Positions 8,388-16,200 of a stretch of DNA of 16,488 nt are shown piece by piece. The stretch covers positions 1-16,488 of the forward strand of contig JANRIF010000308.1 of assembly GCA_033765245.1 (NCBI GenBank), in the 5' to 3' direction. The notes beneath the pieces are model-generated. The model was not told the origin of the DNA, ran no database searches, and saw only the letters and a program-made list of their open reading frames with translations. The translations under genes were made by a program, and so were the position numbers. This DNA comes from GCA-002840015 sp033765245 (GTDB taxonomy: Bacteria > Pseudomonadota > Gammaproteobacteria > Xanthomonadales > Xanthomonadaceae). Each line of letters begins with the position of its first letter. Within the stretch, counting starts at the first letter, position 1.

Positions 8388-8740
8388 CACATGCGGCGCC
8401 AATACGCGGCGCAGCGCACAGAATAATCATTCCATTTGAAACCGTCCTAAAGCACGCCACACATCCGGCCGCTATATCGGCGCCGAGAGTGATATGGGCG
8501 GGTCGAACCGCAAACGCGCGAGCAGATGCCGAAGGCACGGGCGTCTTCCTGCGAACGGACCGGCTCCCTTCCTCCAAACACTGTTGCAAATCCTTCGGCA
8601 CAGTCACACAAGCCAACCGGGCCGCAAGCTAGATTGGCCGAGCGATGGAACATCCGCGGCGCTGGCGATCATCGGCGCGCATGTACCGCCACGCGATCGG
8701 GTCAGACGACGCCAACGACAATCACGGAGCGACGAGAATC
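8388..8740. other. Upstream region of the second chemoreceptor
   Basis: These 353 bases lie between repeat copy 1 and the receptor ATG at 8741. They hold a possible sigma-28 promoter (8448-8475) and a weak GGAG at 8726-8729, 11 bases before the ATG. Open frames here are arginine-rich and unsupported. Nothing else was recognised. Confidence 0.45.
8448..8475 (+). promoter_or_regulatory. Possible sigma-28 (FliA) promoter of the second chemoreceptor
   Basis: TAAA (8448-8451) is followed after 16 bases by GCCGCTAT (8468-8475), which matches six of eight positions of the GCCGATAA consensus; the usual spacing is 15. Chemoreceptor genes are commonly FliA-controlled. The resulting leader would be about 260 bases, which is long and lowers confidence. 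Confidence 0.35.
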
Positions 8741-10366
8741 ATGAAACTGCCCACACTGAAAATCGGCACGCGGATGATGAGCGGGTTCATGGCGGTCATC
8801 GTGCTAATGCTAATCGTTGGCGTATTCGCGCAGGCCACCATGCGCGATTTGTCCAATACCACCGACAAGCTTTACCTGCACCCCTTCACGGTAAGTACTG
8901 CAGTGCTGCGCATCGATGGCAACATTGCGCGCATCCATGGCGCCATGCGCGACGCCGCGAGCGCCGCGAGCGATTCGGAAGCCCAGGCGGCCTCCACCGC
9001 GATCGATAGCTATGAGGCGCAGGTCCTGGACGATTTCAAGCGTGTCGAGGAGCGCTTTCTCGGCGACAAGTCGCGCGTACTGGAAGCACGCCAACTGATG
9101 CTCGACTGGAAGGCGTTGCGCGATCGCGCTATTGCCGATGCGCGAGCCAACGAGGGTGCGGTGAGTACGCTCGGAGACGCCAACAGCGAAGCGGGACAGC
9201 ACCTCGCGAAGATCCGCACCGCGATGGACTACCTGGTCGACTTCGCCCTGAACAAGGCGCAAGCCTTCATGGACAACGCGCACCACACCCGCGATACCGC
9301 GATCCGCACGTCATTGCTGCTGATCGGCGTTGCCATCATCGCCGCGGCTGTGCTGGCATGGCTCATCACCCGTAGCGTCACCGGCCCGCTGCATCAGGCC
9401 GTCGCGGTAGCGCTCAAGGTCGCGGCGGGCCATCTGGACAACCGCATCGACAGCCGGCGCCAGGACGAAACCGGACAATTGCTGGCAGCACTGAAGGCAA
9501 TGAACGACAAGCTGCTGCAGGTAGTCGATGAAGTACGCACCGGCAGCGAAACGGTGAGCACGGCGGCAAACGAGATCGCACACGGCAATGACGATCTGTC
9601 GCAGCGCACGCAGCGACAGGCATCGACACTGGAGGAGACCGCCGCCAGCATGGAAGAGATGTCGGCCACGGTGAACCAGAATGCCGACAACGCCCGCAAG
9701 GCCCGCGAGTTGGCCGCGAGCACGCGCGATCAGGCCGAGCAGGGCGGGCGCGTCGTCACCGCAGCGGTGGCCGCGATGCGCGAGATCAATACCTCGTCCA
9801 AGCGCATCGCCGAGATCATCGGGGTTATCGACGAAATCGCGTTTCAAACGAATCTGTTGGCCTTGAACGCGGCTGTGGAGGCGGCGCGTGCTGGAGAGCA
9901 GGGCCGCGGATTTGCCGTGGTCGCCAGCGAGGTGCGCGCGTTGGCGCAGCGCTCCGCCGACGCCGCCAAGGAAATCAAGACGCTGATCCACGACTCCGAC
10001 GACCGCGTGCGCAACGGTTCGGCACTGGTCGACCAATCCGGTCAGGCGCTGCTGCAGATCGTGGAAAGCGTGCGCGTGGTCACCGGCATCGTCACCGAAA
10101 TCGCGGCGGCATCGCAGGAGCAAGCGGATGGCATCGCGCAGGTGAACAAGGCGGTGATCCAACTGGACGAACTCACCCAGCACAACGCCGCGCTGGTGGA
10201 GGAGGCGGCCGCGGCCAGCCGCACCATGGAGGAACAGGCGCACGGCCTGGTTCGGTCGATCGCATTCTTCAAGAACGACGGCGGCCATTCCGGCGTCGCC
10301 ACAACGCCGGTGACGACGCGCGCGCAAGCTCACAGCGTCGGCAGCGTTGCCCAACTGGCCACCTGA
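8741..10366 (+). CDS. Methyl-accepting chemotaxis protein, 4HB-like sensor, HAMP and MCP signal domains
   Basis: This 541-residue inner-membrane chemoreceptor relays ligand signals to CheA/CheW. TM1 is about residues 12-33, the periplasmic four-helix-type sensor 34-186, and TM2 about 188-210. HAMP is about 211-263 (TGPLHQAV, then DETGQL) and the signalling domain 270-510. The hairpin tip (366-392) is canonical: IAFQTNLLALNAAVEAARAG followed by EQGRGFAVVASEVRALAQRS. Adaptation sites are visible at EETAAS (298-303) and VEEAAAAS (486-493). The tail lacks an NWETF-type pentapeptide. The start ATG at 8741 gives MKLPTLKIGT, the usual short cytoplasmic N-terminus; GGAG lies upstream. It follows the PAS receptor in the same direction, but repeat copy 1 separates them, so separate transcription is likely. 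The ligand cannot be read from the sequence. Confidence 0.95.
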   Translation: MKLPTLKIGTRMMSGFMAVIVLMLIVGVFAQATMRDLSNTTDKLYLHPFTVSTAVLRIDGNIARIHGAMRDAASAASDSEAQAASTAIDSYEAQVLDDFKRVEERFLGDKSRVLEARQLMLDWKALRDRAIADARANEGAVSTLGDANSEAGQHLAKIRTAMDYLVDFALNKAQAFMDNAHHTRDTAIRTSLLLIGVAIIAAAVLAWLITRSVTGPLHQAVAVALKVAAGHLDNRIDSRRQDETGQLLAALKAMNDKLLQVVDEVRTGSETVSTAANEIAHGNDDLSQRTQRQASTLEETAASMEEMSATVNQNADNARKARELAASTRDQAEQGGRVVTAAVAAMREINTSSKRIAEIIGVIDEIAFQTNLLALNAAVEAARAGEQGRGFAVVASEVRALAQRSADAAKEIKTLIHDSDDRVRNGSALVDQSGQALLQIVESVRVVTGIVTEIAAASQEQADGIAQVNKAVIQLDELTQHNAALVEEAAAASRTMEEQAHGLVRSIAFFKNDGGHSGVATTPVTTRAQAHSVGSVAQLAT

Positions 10367-10405
10367 TCCGCCGATCACGCAACCCAGCGCACCATGACTC
10401 TGCGC

Positions 10406-10434
10406 TTGGCGCGAGTCGAGGACAGGGGGACAAT
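10406..10434 (+). promoter_or_regulatory. Possible sigma-70 type promoter of the AsmA-like gene
   Basis: TTGGCG (10406-10411) and GACAAT (10429-10434) are separated by 17 bases, 29 bases before the ATG at 10464. The match is partial in both boxes, so this is a candidate only. Confidence 0.3.
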
Positions 10435-10463
10435 GGCCGCCATCCATCCGCGGAGGGCGCGCC

Positions 10464-12182
10464 ATGAAAAAGCTGCTGGTCGGCATTGCGGTTGTGGTGG
10501 TCGTCGCGGTCGTCGGATTGGCGATCGTGCTGCTGCGCGTGGATGTCGAACAGTTTCGCCCGCAGATCGAATCGAGCCTGAGCCAGACCCTCGGTCGCCC
10601 GGTGCAGGTAGGCAAGATGGCCTTGTCGCTGCAGCGGCTCGCATTCACCGCCGATGACATCCGCATCGGCGACGACCCTGCCTTCGCCAAGGAACCCTTC
10701 ATCACCGCCGATCGGCTGGCAGTGCAAGTGGCGCTGTGGCCGCTGCTGACGCAGCGCGAACTGCAAGTGAAACAACTGCTGCTGCAACAACCCAGCATCC
10801 ATCTGATCCAGAGCCGCAAGGGGCGCTGGAACGTGGAGAGCCTCGGGGATGCGCTGACCGCCAGCGCCGCGGCGCCGCCCAGCAGCGCCGCGCCGCAAAG
10901 CGTGCGCATCGACGCACTGCGGGTCGAGGGCGGTCGACTCACGCTGCGCTTCGACGACGGCAGCGAACGCCAGCTCACCGACTTGAGCCTTGCCGCCGAT
11001 GGTCTCGCCGCCGACCGCGCCTTTGCCGTGAAGATCGAAGCGAACAGCCCCAGCGGCGCCAAAGCCCGCATCGACGGCACGATTGGCCCGCTGGCAGCCG
11101 GCGACATGTTGCTGACGCCGTTCAGTGCGCGCCTGGACCTCGACGGCTTCGACCTCACGTCCGGGATGCCCGGCGGTGGTCTCGCCGGCGCGCTCGATTA
11201 CCGCGGCGACCTCGCCACACGCGACGGCGCCATCACGCTCACCGGCAAAGCCACCGTCAATCGCCTGCGTCTGTATCCAGACGCCGCAGTGGCACCGGCA
11301 GCGGTCACCTTCGATCACCAGGCAACGTACGACCTGAAATCCCGCCGCGGAGAACTCGGTCGCGGCGCCTTTGCGATCGGCGCCTCCGCGCTCGCGATCG
11401 GCGGCCGCTTCGATAACCGCAAGGCGCAGATGACGCTCGACCTCGGCATCGAAGGCAATGCGTTGCCGGTCGACGATATCCAGGGCCTGTTGCCGATGTT
11501 GGGCATGGTGCTGCCTGAAGATTCACGCCTCGAAGGCGGCACGCTGAAGCTGTCGCTGCATGCCCAAGGCAAGCTCGACGCGCTCACCATTGCCGGTCCG
11601 ATGCGACTGGAACACAGCCGTCTGAAAGGCTTCAGCCTTGGCAGCAAGGTGTCCGGCGTGATGGCGCTGGCGGGTCTGCGCATACCGGACGACACCGTCA
11701 TCGAGTCGGCCGCCGCCGACGTGACGCTCGATGCCGGCGGGGTGACGATGCGCAACATCGTGGCGGTGATCACCGACCTCGGACGTGTGACCGGCGAAGG
11801 CAGCGTGAACGCGCAGACGCAACTCGACTTCCGCCTGCGCATCCAGCCCGATGCCGCGCTCGCCAGCGGCAGCAGCGTAGCGGGCGGCTCGGTGGCATCC
11901 GCGCTGCAGGGGGCGATCGGCAAGAGCAACCGCGACGGCATCGGCCTGACCGTTGGCGGCACCGCCCAGCAACCCCAGTTCAAGGCCGACACCCGCGCGC
12001 TTGCCGGTGCGGTGCTTTCGGGGCTGGTGGCCGGCAAGACCGGCGACCCCAACGCCGCCGATGCCACGCTCGACAAGGCTGCCTTGAAGGAAAAAGCCGC
12101 CGACGCCGTGATCAAGAGCCTGTTCGGCAAGAAAAAGAAAGCCGAACCGGAGCCCGAACCGACAACCGAAGGCAAACCGTAA
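10464..12182 (+). CDS. AsmA family protein
   Basis: This is a 572-residue envelope protein of the AsmA family, inner-membrane anchored with a large periplasmic part. Relatives are linked to outer-membrane assembly and to phospholipid or lipopolysaccharide homeostasis. An N-terminal membrane helix (about 4-24) is followed by the family signature: LGRPVQVGK (43-51), then DIRIGDDPAF (65-74), ADRLAVQVALWPLL (82-95) and GRWNVESLGDA (120-130). A repetitive beta-rich body follows, and a low-complexity, lysine- and glutamate-rich tail (KKKKAEPEPEP). E. coli AsmA is slightly longer (about 617). The ATG at 10464 has GGAGGG six bases upstream. The gene stands alone, 97 bases after the chemoreceptor and convergent with moaE. 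Its specific cargo is not evident. Confidence 0.88.
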   Translation: MKKLLVGIAVVVVVAVVGLAIVLLRVDVEQFRPQIESSLSQTLGRPVQVGKMALSLQRLAFTADDIRIGDDPAFAKEPFITADRLAVQVALWPLLTQRELQVKQLLLQQPSIHLIQSRKGRWNVESLGDALTASAAAPPSSAAPQSVRIDALRVEGGRLTLRFDDGSERQLTDLSLAADGLAADRAFAVKIEANSPSGAKARIDGTIGPLAAGDMLLTPFSARLDLDGFDLTSGMPGGGLAGALDYRGDLATRDGAITLTGKATVNRLRLYPDAAVAPAAVTFDHQATYDLKSRRGELGRGAFAIGASALAIGGRFDNRKAQMTLDLGIEGNALPVDDIQGLLPMLGMVLPEDSRLEGGTLKLSLHAQGKLDALTIAGPMRLEHSRLKGFSLGSKVSGVMALAGLRIPDDTVIESAAADVTLDAGGVTMRNIVAVITDLGRVTGEGSVNAQTQLDFRLRIQPDAALASGSSVAGGSVASALQGAIGKSNRDGIGLTVGGTAQQPQFKADTRALAGAVLSGLVAGKTGDPNAADATLDKAALKEKAADAVIKSLFGKKKKAEPEPEPTTEGKP

Positions 12183-12386
12183 CGCGCGGCATGCGAGTTG
12201 CCGAGCGGCCGCACCTGAACGTAGGTCGGGTCAAGCGCCAACGGCGCGGACCCGACTCCTCACCGTCGCGCGCAAGCGTGCGCGCACAAGGGGACTCGGG
12301 ACTCGGGACTCGGGACTCGGGACTCGGAAAAGCATAACGAGGCACGATGGGTGGCGCCTCGGCTCTTGTGGGAGGCCGCCTGGGGG
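12183..12386. other. Convergent intergenic region holding a REP-like hairpin and repeat copy 2
   Basis: The 204 bases between the asmA-like stop and the moaE stop consist mostly of repeated structure: a GTAG-headed hairpin (12221-12256), then the composite repeat (from 12268). No gene is present. The location between convergent genes suits insertions that do no harm. Confidence 0.7.
12221..12256 (+). repeat. GTAG-headed REP-like palindrome, possible terminator
   Basis: GTAG (12221-12224) is followed by GTCGGGTC (12225-12232), which pairs perfectly with GACCCGAC (12249-12256). An inner stem pairs GCGCC (12235-12239) with GGCGC (12243-12247) around an AAC loop. A GTAG head on an imperfect palindrome is the hallmark of REP elements mobilised by RAYT (TnpA-REP) transposases, such as the SMAG elements of Stenotrophomonas. 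It lies 39 bases after the asmA-like stop and could also end transcription. Confidence 0.75.
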
Positions 12387-12392
12387 TTACGG
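12268..12392. repeat. Composite intergenic repeat, copy 2
   Basis: The left arm is GC-rich and self-complementary (GCGCGC at 12268-12273 and 12280-12285, then ACAAG). Five GGGACTC heptamers follow (12291-12325), then the conserved arm (from 12326) shared with copies 1 and 3. The right arm contains CTTGTGGGAG, the inverse of CTCCCACAAG in the left arm of copy 3, so the family appears to have inverted ends. The arm runs to the moaE stop codon (12387-12389). Confidence 0.8.
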
Positions 12393-12800
12393 ATGCAGCC
12401 AGTCGCTGATGCCGTCGCGATAGTGTTCGCGCTTCCAGATCGGCACCCGCATCTTGATCTCGTCGATGATCCAGCGGCAGGCGTCGAATGCGGCATCGCG
12501 ATGGCCGGCGCTCACCCCTACCCACACCGCCACGTCGCTCAGTTGCAAGGCGCCGACGCGATGCACCGCCAGCGCATCGGCGATGGCGAAACGCGCGCAG
12601 GCTTGCTCGACCACTCGCTGACCTTCGCTCTGCGCCAGCGCGCCGTAAGCTTGATAATCGAGCGCGCTCACGTCCTTGCCGGCATGGTGATCGCGCACCC
12701 AGCCCTCGAAGCACACGAAGGCGCCGCAGCGTACCGCGATCATGCCGCGCCGCAGCGCGTCGGCATCGATGGCGTCGTCGCACAACCGGAACGTGGGCAT
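12387..12800 (-). CDS. moaE: Molybdopterin synthase large (catalytic) subunit MoaE
   Basis: MoaE forms the heterotetrameric molybdopterin synthase with MoaD and transfers two sulfurs onto cyclic pyranopterin monophosphate to give molybdopterin. The 137-residue product carries FEGWVRDHHAG (31-41, with R36), DYQAY (48-52), VGALQLSDVAVWVGVSAGHR (82-101) and the active-site lysines K116 and K123 in EIKMRVPIWKREHY. The length is slightly below E. coli MoaE (150). The ATG at 12800 begins two bases after the moaD stop. The 3' end abuts intergenic repeat copy 2, and the C-terminus DGISDWLHP is normal for the family, so the repeat does not truncate it. Confidence 0.95.
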   Translation of the reverse strand: MPTFRLCDDAIDADALRRGMIAVRCGAFVCFEGWVRDHHAGKDVSALDYQAYGALAQSEGQRVVEQACARFAIADALAVHRVGALQLSDVAVWVGVSAGHRDAAFDACRWIIDEIKMRVPIWKREHYRDGISDWLHP

Positions 12801-12802
12801 GC

Positions 12803-13045
12803 TCAACCGCCCGACACCGGAGGCACGAACACCACCGCGGCACCGTCGTGCAACGGGCAACCCCAGTCCACGAAGGCATCGTCGATGGCGACCCGCAGAC
12901 GTTCGCGCGGCAAGGCGAATCCATGGCGCCGCTGCAATTCGTCGTACAACCAGACCAGGCTCGCGCCCGCCGGCACCGCGAGCGTCTCGCTGGCGCAGCC
13001 CGCCTGATCGCGCAGGCTGGCGAAATAATGCAAGGTGAGGTTCAC
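12803..13045 (-). CDS. moaD: Molybdopterin synthase sulfur carrier subunit MoaD
   Basis: MoaD is a ubiquitin-like sulfur carrier whose C-terminal glycine is adenylated and then thiocarboxylated, donating sulfur inside molybdopterin synthase. The 80-residue product starts NLTLHYFASLRDQAG, shows DELQRRHGF in the middle and ends DGAAVVFVPPVSGG, with the essential GG tail. The length fits E. coli MoaD (81). The start is a GTG at 13045 overlapping the moaC stop (GTGA), consistent with coupled translation; moaE follows two bases after its stop. An adenylating enzyme (MoeB) is not in the window. Confidence 0.94.
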   Translation of the reverse strand: MNLTLHYFASLRDQAGCASETLAVPAGASLVWLYDELQRRHGFALPRERLRVAIDDAFVDWGCPLHDGAAVVFVPPVSGG

Positions 13046-13545
13046 CGCAGCCGCTCCGGTGCGATGTCGCGCTTGCCGCCGCGCTTGGCCAGCACCCGGG
13101 CAGGGCCGATCGCAATCGCGTGCGAGAGCGCCTTGCACATGTCGAACACGGTAAGCGCGGCGACGGTGGCGCCGGTCAACGCTTCCATCTCGACCCCGGT
13201 GCGATGCGTGGTGCGGACCTGACAGGCGATGCGCAGCACACTGGCGCCACTCCACTCGACGTCGAAACGGCAGCCTTCGATCGGCAGCGGATGGCAGAAC
13301 GGTATCAGCGCCGCGGTCTGCTTCACGGCTTGCGTCCCTGCCACGATCGCGGTGTCGATCACCGCGCCCTTGGCGGTGGCCATGCCCTGCGCGCGCAGGC
13401 GTTCGGCCACCGCAGCGGGAAAGCGCACCTGGCATTCGGCGAGCGCGTCGCGCGCGCTGGGGGGTTTGGCCGAGACGTCCACCATCGCCGGCCGCCCGTG
13501 GCTATCGAGGTGCGTGAGTCCGCCACCGGTCTTGCGTGCCGCCAT
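13042..13545 (-). CDS. moaC: Cyclic pyranopterin monophosphate synthase MoaC
   Basis: MoaC converts the MoaA product 3',8-cyclo-7,8-dihydro-GTP to cyclic pyranopterin monophosphate. The 167-residue protein shows LTHLDSHGRPAMVDVS (10-25), KGAVIDTAIVAGTQAVKQT (59-77), IPFCHPLPIEG (81-91) with the conserved His85, TGVEMEALTG (116-125) and DMCKA (135-139) with K138. The glycine- and lysine-containing C-terminus KRGGKRD is also conserved. Its size is standard (E. coli 161). The ATG at 13545 lies three bases after the moaA stop, and its own stop overlaps the moaD start. Confidence 0.95.
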   Translation of the reverse strand: MAARKTGGGLTHLDSHGRPAMVDVSAKPPSARDALAECQVRFPAAVAERLRAQGMATAKGAVIDTAIVAGTQAVKQTAALIPFCHPLPIEGCRFDVEWSGASVLRIACQVRTTHRTGVEMEALTGATVAALTVFDMCKALSHAIAIGPARVLAKRGGKRDIAPERLR

Positions 13546-13548
13546 CGT

Positions 13549-14601
13549 TCAGCCCCCGACCATGAACATTTCGATGCGCCGACCCGGTGCCGACGCCGCG
13601 CCGCGCAACTCGCTGTAGCGATCGCCACGCGCGCCCCAGAGTGCAGCGATACGCGCCGCCAGCGCCGCCTCGCCTTCGCCGACGTGGGCACGCAGCGGCG
13701 TGCCGCGCGCGGCAAACAAACAGGTGTAGAGCTGCCCGTCGGCGCCGAGGCGGGCGCGGTGACAATCGCCGCAGAACGGCGCGCTCACCGAACTGACGAA
13801 TCCGATTTCTCCCCCTCCATCGGCAAAGCCGTAGCGCGACGCCACCTCGCCGCGATATTGCGGCTGCAACGCGCGCAACGGCCAGCGTGCGTCGATGCGG
13901 TCGCGCAGTTCCCGCGACGGCACCACCTGGGTTCGCTGCCAACGGTTGCAGGTACCGACGTCCATGTACTCGATGAAGCGCAGCACGTGGCGGCTGCCGC
14001 GAAAATGCGCCACCAGCGCCAGCACATCGTCGTCGTTGACGCCGCGTTGCACCACGCAGTTGATCTTCAGCGCCTCGAATCCCACCGCCTGCGCCGCGTC
14101 GATACCGGCAAGCACGTCGCGCAATTCACCGCGCCCGCCCGACAACTGCCTGAAGCGCGCCGGATCGAGCGTGTCCAGGCTCACCGTGAGCCGGCGCAAT
14201 CCGGCTTCACGCAACGCGCGCGCCTGTCGCGCCAGCAGGCTGCCGTTGGTGGTCAGGGCCAGATCGTCGATGCCGTCGATGCGCGCCAGGCGCGCCACCA
14301 ACTGATCCAGATTGCGCCGCAGCAGCGGCTCGCCGCCGGTAAGCCGGACCTTGCGCACGCCCAGCCCGACGAAGGCGCGCACCAGCGTCTCGATCTCGTC
14401 GAAATGCAGACGCGCGGCGCTACCGGCGTGATCGGCGTCGGTCCATTCCGGGGTGCGCTCGGCCGGCATGCAGTAGGGGCAGCGGTAGTTGCAGGTTTCG
14501 ATCACCGACACCCGCAAGTCGCGCAGCGGCCGGTCCAGACGATCGCGCACGGCGATGTCCTCCGGCGCGGAGTCGGCGACGGTCGGCGCAGCCATGTTCA
14601 T
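13549..14601 (-). CDS. moaA: GTP 3',8-cyclase MoaA (radical SAM)
   Basis: MoaA is a radical S-adenosylmethionine enzyme starting molybdenum cofactor synthesis by rearranging GTP. The 350-residue product has the N-terminal cluster C37, C41, C44 (CNYRCPYC), the SAM-binding RLTGGEPLLR (86-95), LTTNG (116-120), and the second, substrate-side cluster C277, C280, C294. It ends in MFMVGG with the functionally required double glycine. The motif before the first cysteine reads VIETCNYRC instead of the more usual TDRCNFRC, a small variation. The N-terminus is about 20 residues longer than E. coli MoaA. The ATG at 14601 overlaps the MBL-hydrolase stop (ATGA), which supports this start; an ATG at 14595 is also possible. 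Confidence 0.95.
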   Translation of the reverse strand: MNMAAPTVADSAPEDIAVRDRLDRPLRDLRVSVIETCNYRCPYCMPAERTPEWTDADHAGSAARLHFDEIETLVRAFVGLGVRKVRLTGGEPLLRRNLDQLVARLARIDGIDDLALTTNGSLLARQARALREAGLRRLTVSLDTLDPARFRQLSGGRGELRDVLAGIDAAQAVGFEALKINCVVQRGVNDDDVLALVAHFRGSRHVLRFIEYMDVGTCNRWQRTQVVPSRELRDRIDARWPLRALQPQYRGEVASRYGFADGGGEIGFVSSVSAPFCGDCHRARLGADGQLYTCLFAARGTPLRAHVGEGEAALAARIAALWGARGDRYSELRGAASAPGRRIEMFMVGG

Positions 14602-15362
14602 GAACTCGCCTCAGCCTGCTCGGCGCTGGGTTCGGACAGCGCGATGCGATCGCCGGCGCGCGCCACGCGATAGCCGCGCGCGCCCATCGCGTCGGCGTCG
14701 CTCGCGTCGCCATAGTGGTACAACACCAGACGCTGCCGCAGCGCCGGTGGGTACTCGCGCTCGAGGTCGTCGAGCCCGCTATGCGAAGGGTTGCCGACCA
14801 GCGCGCAATCGTGCGCGATCAGCTCGCCGTGGTTGGCATGGTGCATCAGCATTTCCGGAATGGGGCGCGTGTCGCCGGTGTAGACCAAAGCGCCACGCAG
14901 AGCGAGCCCGAACGCGGTGTCGGGCGCATGGTGGCGTACTGCGAACACATCGTACCAGCGCCCGGCATGCCAGAAACCACGACTCACCGGCACCAGATGA
15001 AACGCATCCCAGAAATTGACCCCGCCCTCGGCAAGCATGCCGGGATAGTCGGCCAATCGCGCCTGCAGATGCGCCACGATACCGGCGGGCACGTACAACC
15101 GAACCTTGCCGCGGCGCGCCGGCTCGAACCAAGTGGCGAAAAACAGGCGCTCCAGGCCGGCGACATGGTCCATGTGGACATGGCTGATGAACAGCGCGTC
15201 GGGCATCCGCGCATAGGCCTGACAGTAGGCGGTCAGCGCTTCCTGACCGCAATCGATCATCAGCAGCGGTTGGTTGCCACGCTCGATCACCGCGCTGGCG
15301 GAGCCCAACTCGGCGGCGGCGGCGGCGTTGCCGACGCCCAAAAAATGCAGCACCCAGCTCAT
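14598..15362 (-). CDS. MBL-fold metallo-hydrolase, RNase Z-like
   Basis: This 254-residue hydrolase of the metallo-beta-lactamase fold has HVHMDH (61-66), matching the HxHxDH metal site. Further ligand candidates are H144/H145 in VRHHAPDT, D164 in VYTGDT and H216 in LYHYGD. This is the two-metal pattern of the RNase Z and phosphodiesterase branches. The tRNA-binding exosite arm of true RNase Z is not evident, so tRNA processing is not claimed; the substrate is unknown. It sits between kdkA and moaA with 4-base ATGA overlaps on both sides. The ATG at 15362 is fixed by the kdkA overlap. Confidence 0.85.
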   Translation of the reverse strand: MSWVLHFLGVGNAAAAAELGSASAVIERGNQPLLMIDCGQEALTAYCQAYARMPDALFISHVHMDHVAGLERLFFATWFEPARRGKVRLYVPAGIVAHLQARLADYPGMLAEGGVNFWDAFHLVPVSRGFWHAGRWYDVFAVRHHAPDTAFGLALRGALVYTGDTRPIPEMLMHHANHGELIAHDCALVGNPSHSGLDDLEREYPPALRQRLVLYHYGDASDADAMGARGYRVARAGDRIALSEPSAEQAEASS

Positions 15363-16123
15363 GACAGTTCCGCCCGCGCCAACGCCAGGGTGTAGCTCTC
15401 GTACAGTCGCGACCAGCCCGAGATCAGCGCGGCGCCGAAATAGCCGCCGATCAGCTTGTGGATCGAGCGCCGCAAACGTCGCAAGTTGGAGGCGCGCCAG
15501 CGCGGATGCTCGCTGCGCTGACGCGACCGATCAAAGTCGATCAACCAGATGCGACCGCCCGGGTCGACCAGGATGTTGTTGGCATTCAGATCGGCGTGAT
15601 CGATGCCGGCACGATGGAAGCGTGCGATCGCCGCACCGACCGCCTCCCACGGCGCCGCCGCCAGATCATGGCGCAGCAGCGTCGTCAACGGCACCGCGCC
15701 AGCGATGCGCTCGATCAGCAGATCGGCGCGATACCACGGTCCCACCCGCTCGTAGTGCGCCGCCAACGGCACCGGCACCGGCAGACCCAGCGCGCTCATC
15801 CGCGCCAGCAGGCGAAATTCGGCGAAACCGCGGGTCCGATCGGGGCCATGCCACCCATACAGATCGCCCATCACGCGCGCGATCATTCCGCCTCGCCGGT
15901 AATGACGCAATACCGCGCGCGTCCACGGCGCTTCGACGAACCAGGCCGACCCGCGCCCGCTGCCCAGCACCGGCGACGCCTGCGGCCACTGCGCGACCTC
16001 AAACAATCCGGCCGTCGCTTGCGCTTGCGACACCCGCGCAGCGTCGAACACAATGCCCTCGGCCGCCGGCGACACGCCGATGGACAGGGACTGCGGGACG
16101 GCTGGTCGTGGCAATTCGGTCAT
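15359..16123 (-). CDS. kdkA: 3-deoxy-D-manno-octulosonic acid kinase KdkA
   Basis: KdkA phosphorylates the Kdo residue of lipid A-inner core lipopolysaccharide at the inner membrane, in organisms with a single phosphorylated Kdo. The 254-residue protein has a protein-kinase-like fold: GSGRGSAWFV (54-63) near the nucleotide loop, VLRHYRRGGM (71-80), the catalytic HADLNANNIL (176-185) with D178, and IDFDRS (195-200) for metal binding. The length fits the Pasteurella and Xanthomonas enzymes. The ATG at 16123 gives MTELPRP; an upstream in-frame TTG at 16141 has no support. It is the first gene of the operon running to moaE and overlaps the MBL gene by four bases. Confidence 0.9.
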   Translation of the reverse strand: MTELPRPAVPQSLSIGVSPAAEGIVFDAARVSQAQATAGLFEVAQWPQASPVLGSGRGSAWFVEAPWTRAVLRHYRRGGMIARVMGDLYGWHGPDRTRGFAEFRLLARMSALGLPVPVPLAAHYERVGPWYRADLLIERIAGAVPLTTLLRHDLAAAPWEAVGAAIARFHRAGIDHADLNANNILVDPGGRIWLIDFDRSRQRSEHPRWRASNLRRLRRSIHKLIGGYFGAALISGWSRLYESYTLALARAELS

Positions 16124-16200
16124 GGGAGAACGGTGGCGCAATGCATGCGGATAAGTCTAGCTTGCATTTCCCGCTTCCGTCCGCTGCGATGGTGCTCGTT
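16124..16200 (-). promoter_or_regulatory. Probable promoter region of the kdkA-moaE operon
   Basis: This is the only spacer upstream of the six-gene minus-strand operon before repeat copy 3. The minus strand holds TAGACT (16159-16154), a fair -10, about 30 bases before the ATG. No convincing -35 was found 17 bases further upstream, and no Shine-Dalgarno sequence precedes the ATG. Confidence 0.3.

Noticed and set aside
8125..8439. Plus-strand frame with an 18-residue peptide repeat
   Set aside because: The period of 54 bases is a multiple of three, so the repeat stays open by chance. The hairpins and the other copies show it is a DNA repeat; there is no start signal.
8520..8600. Sigma-54 promoter upstream of the second chemoreceptor
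   Set aside because: GGCAC motifs are present, but the GC element at the required 10-base spacing is missing in each case.
7420..8616. Minus-strand open frame (398 codons) over the PAS receptor end and repeat copy 1
   Set aside because: Half is antisense to the receptor and half is translated repeat; the repeated peptide comes from the DNA repeat.
9311..11158. Long minus-strand open frame (615 codons) opposite the second chemoreceptor and AsmA gene
   Set aside because: It spans two well-supported genes on the other strand and has no recognisable domain.
13120..14673. Plus-strand open frame (517 codons) opposite moaC and moaA
   Set aside because: Antisense shadow of two genes with complete catalytic motifs.
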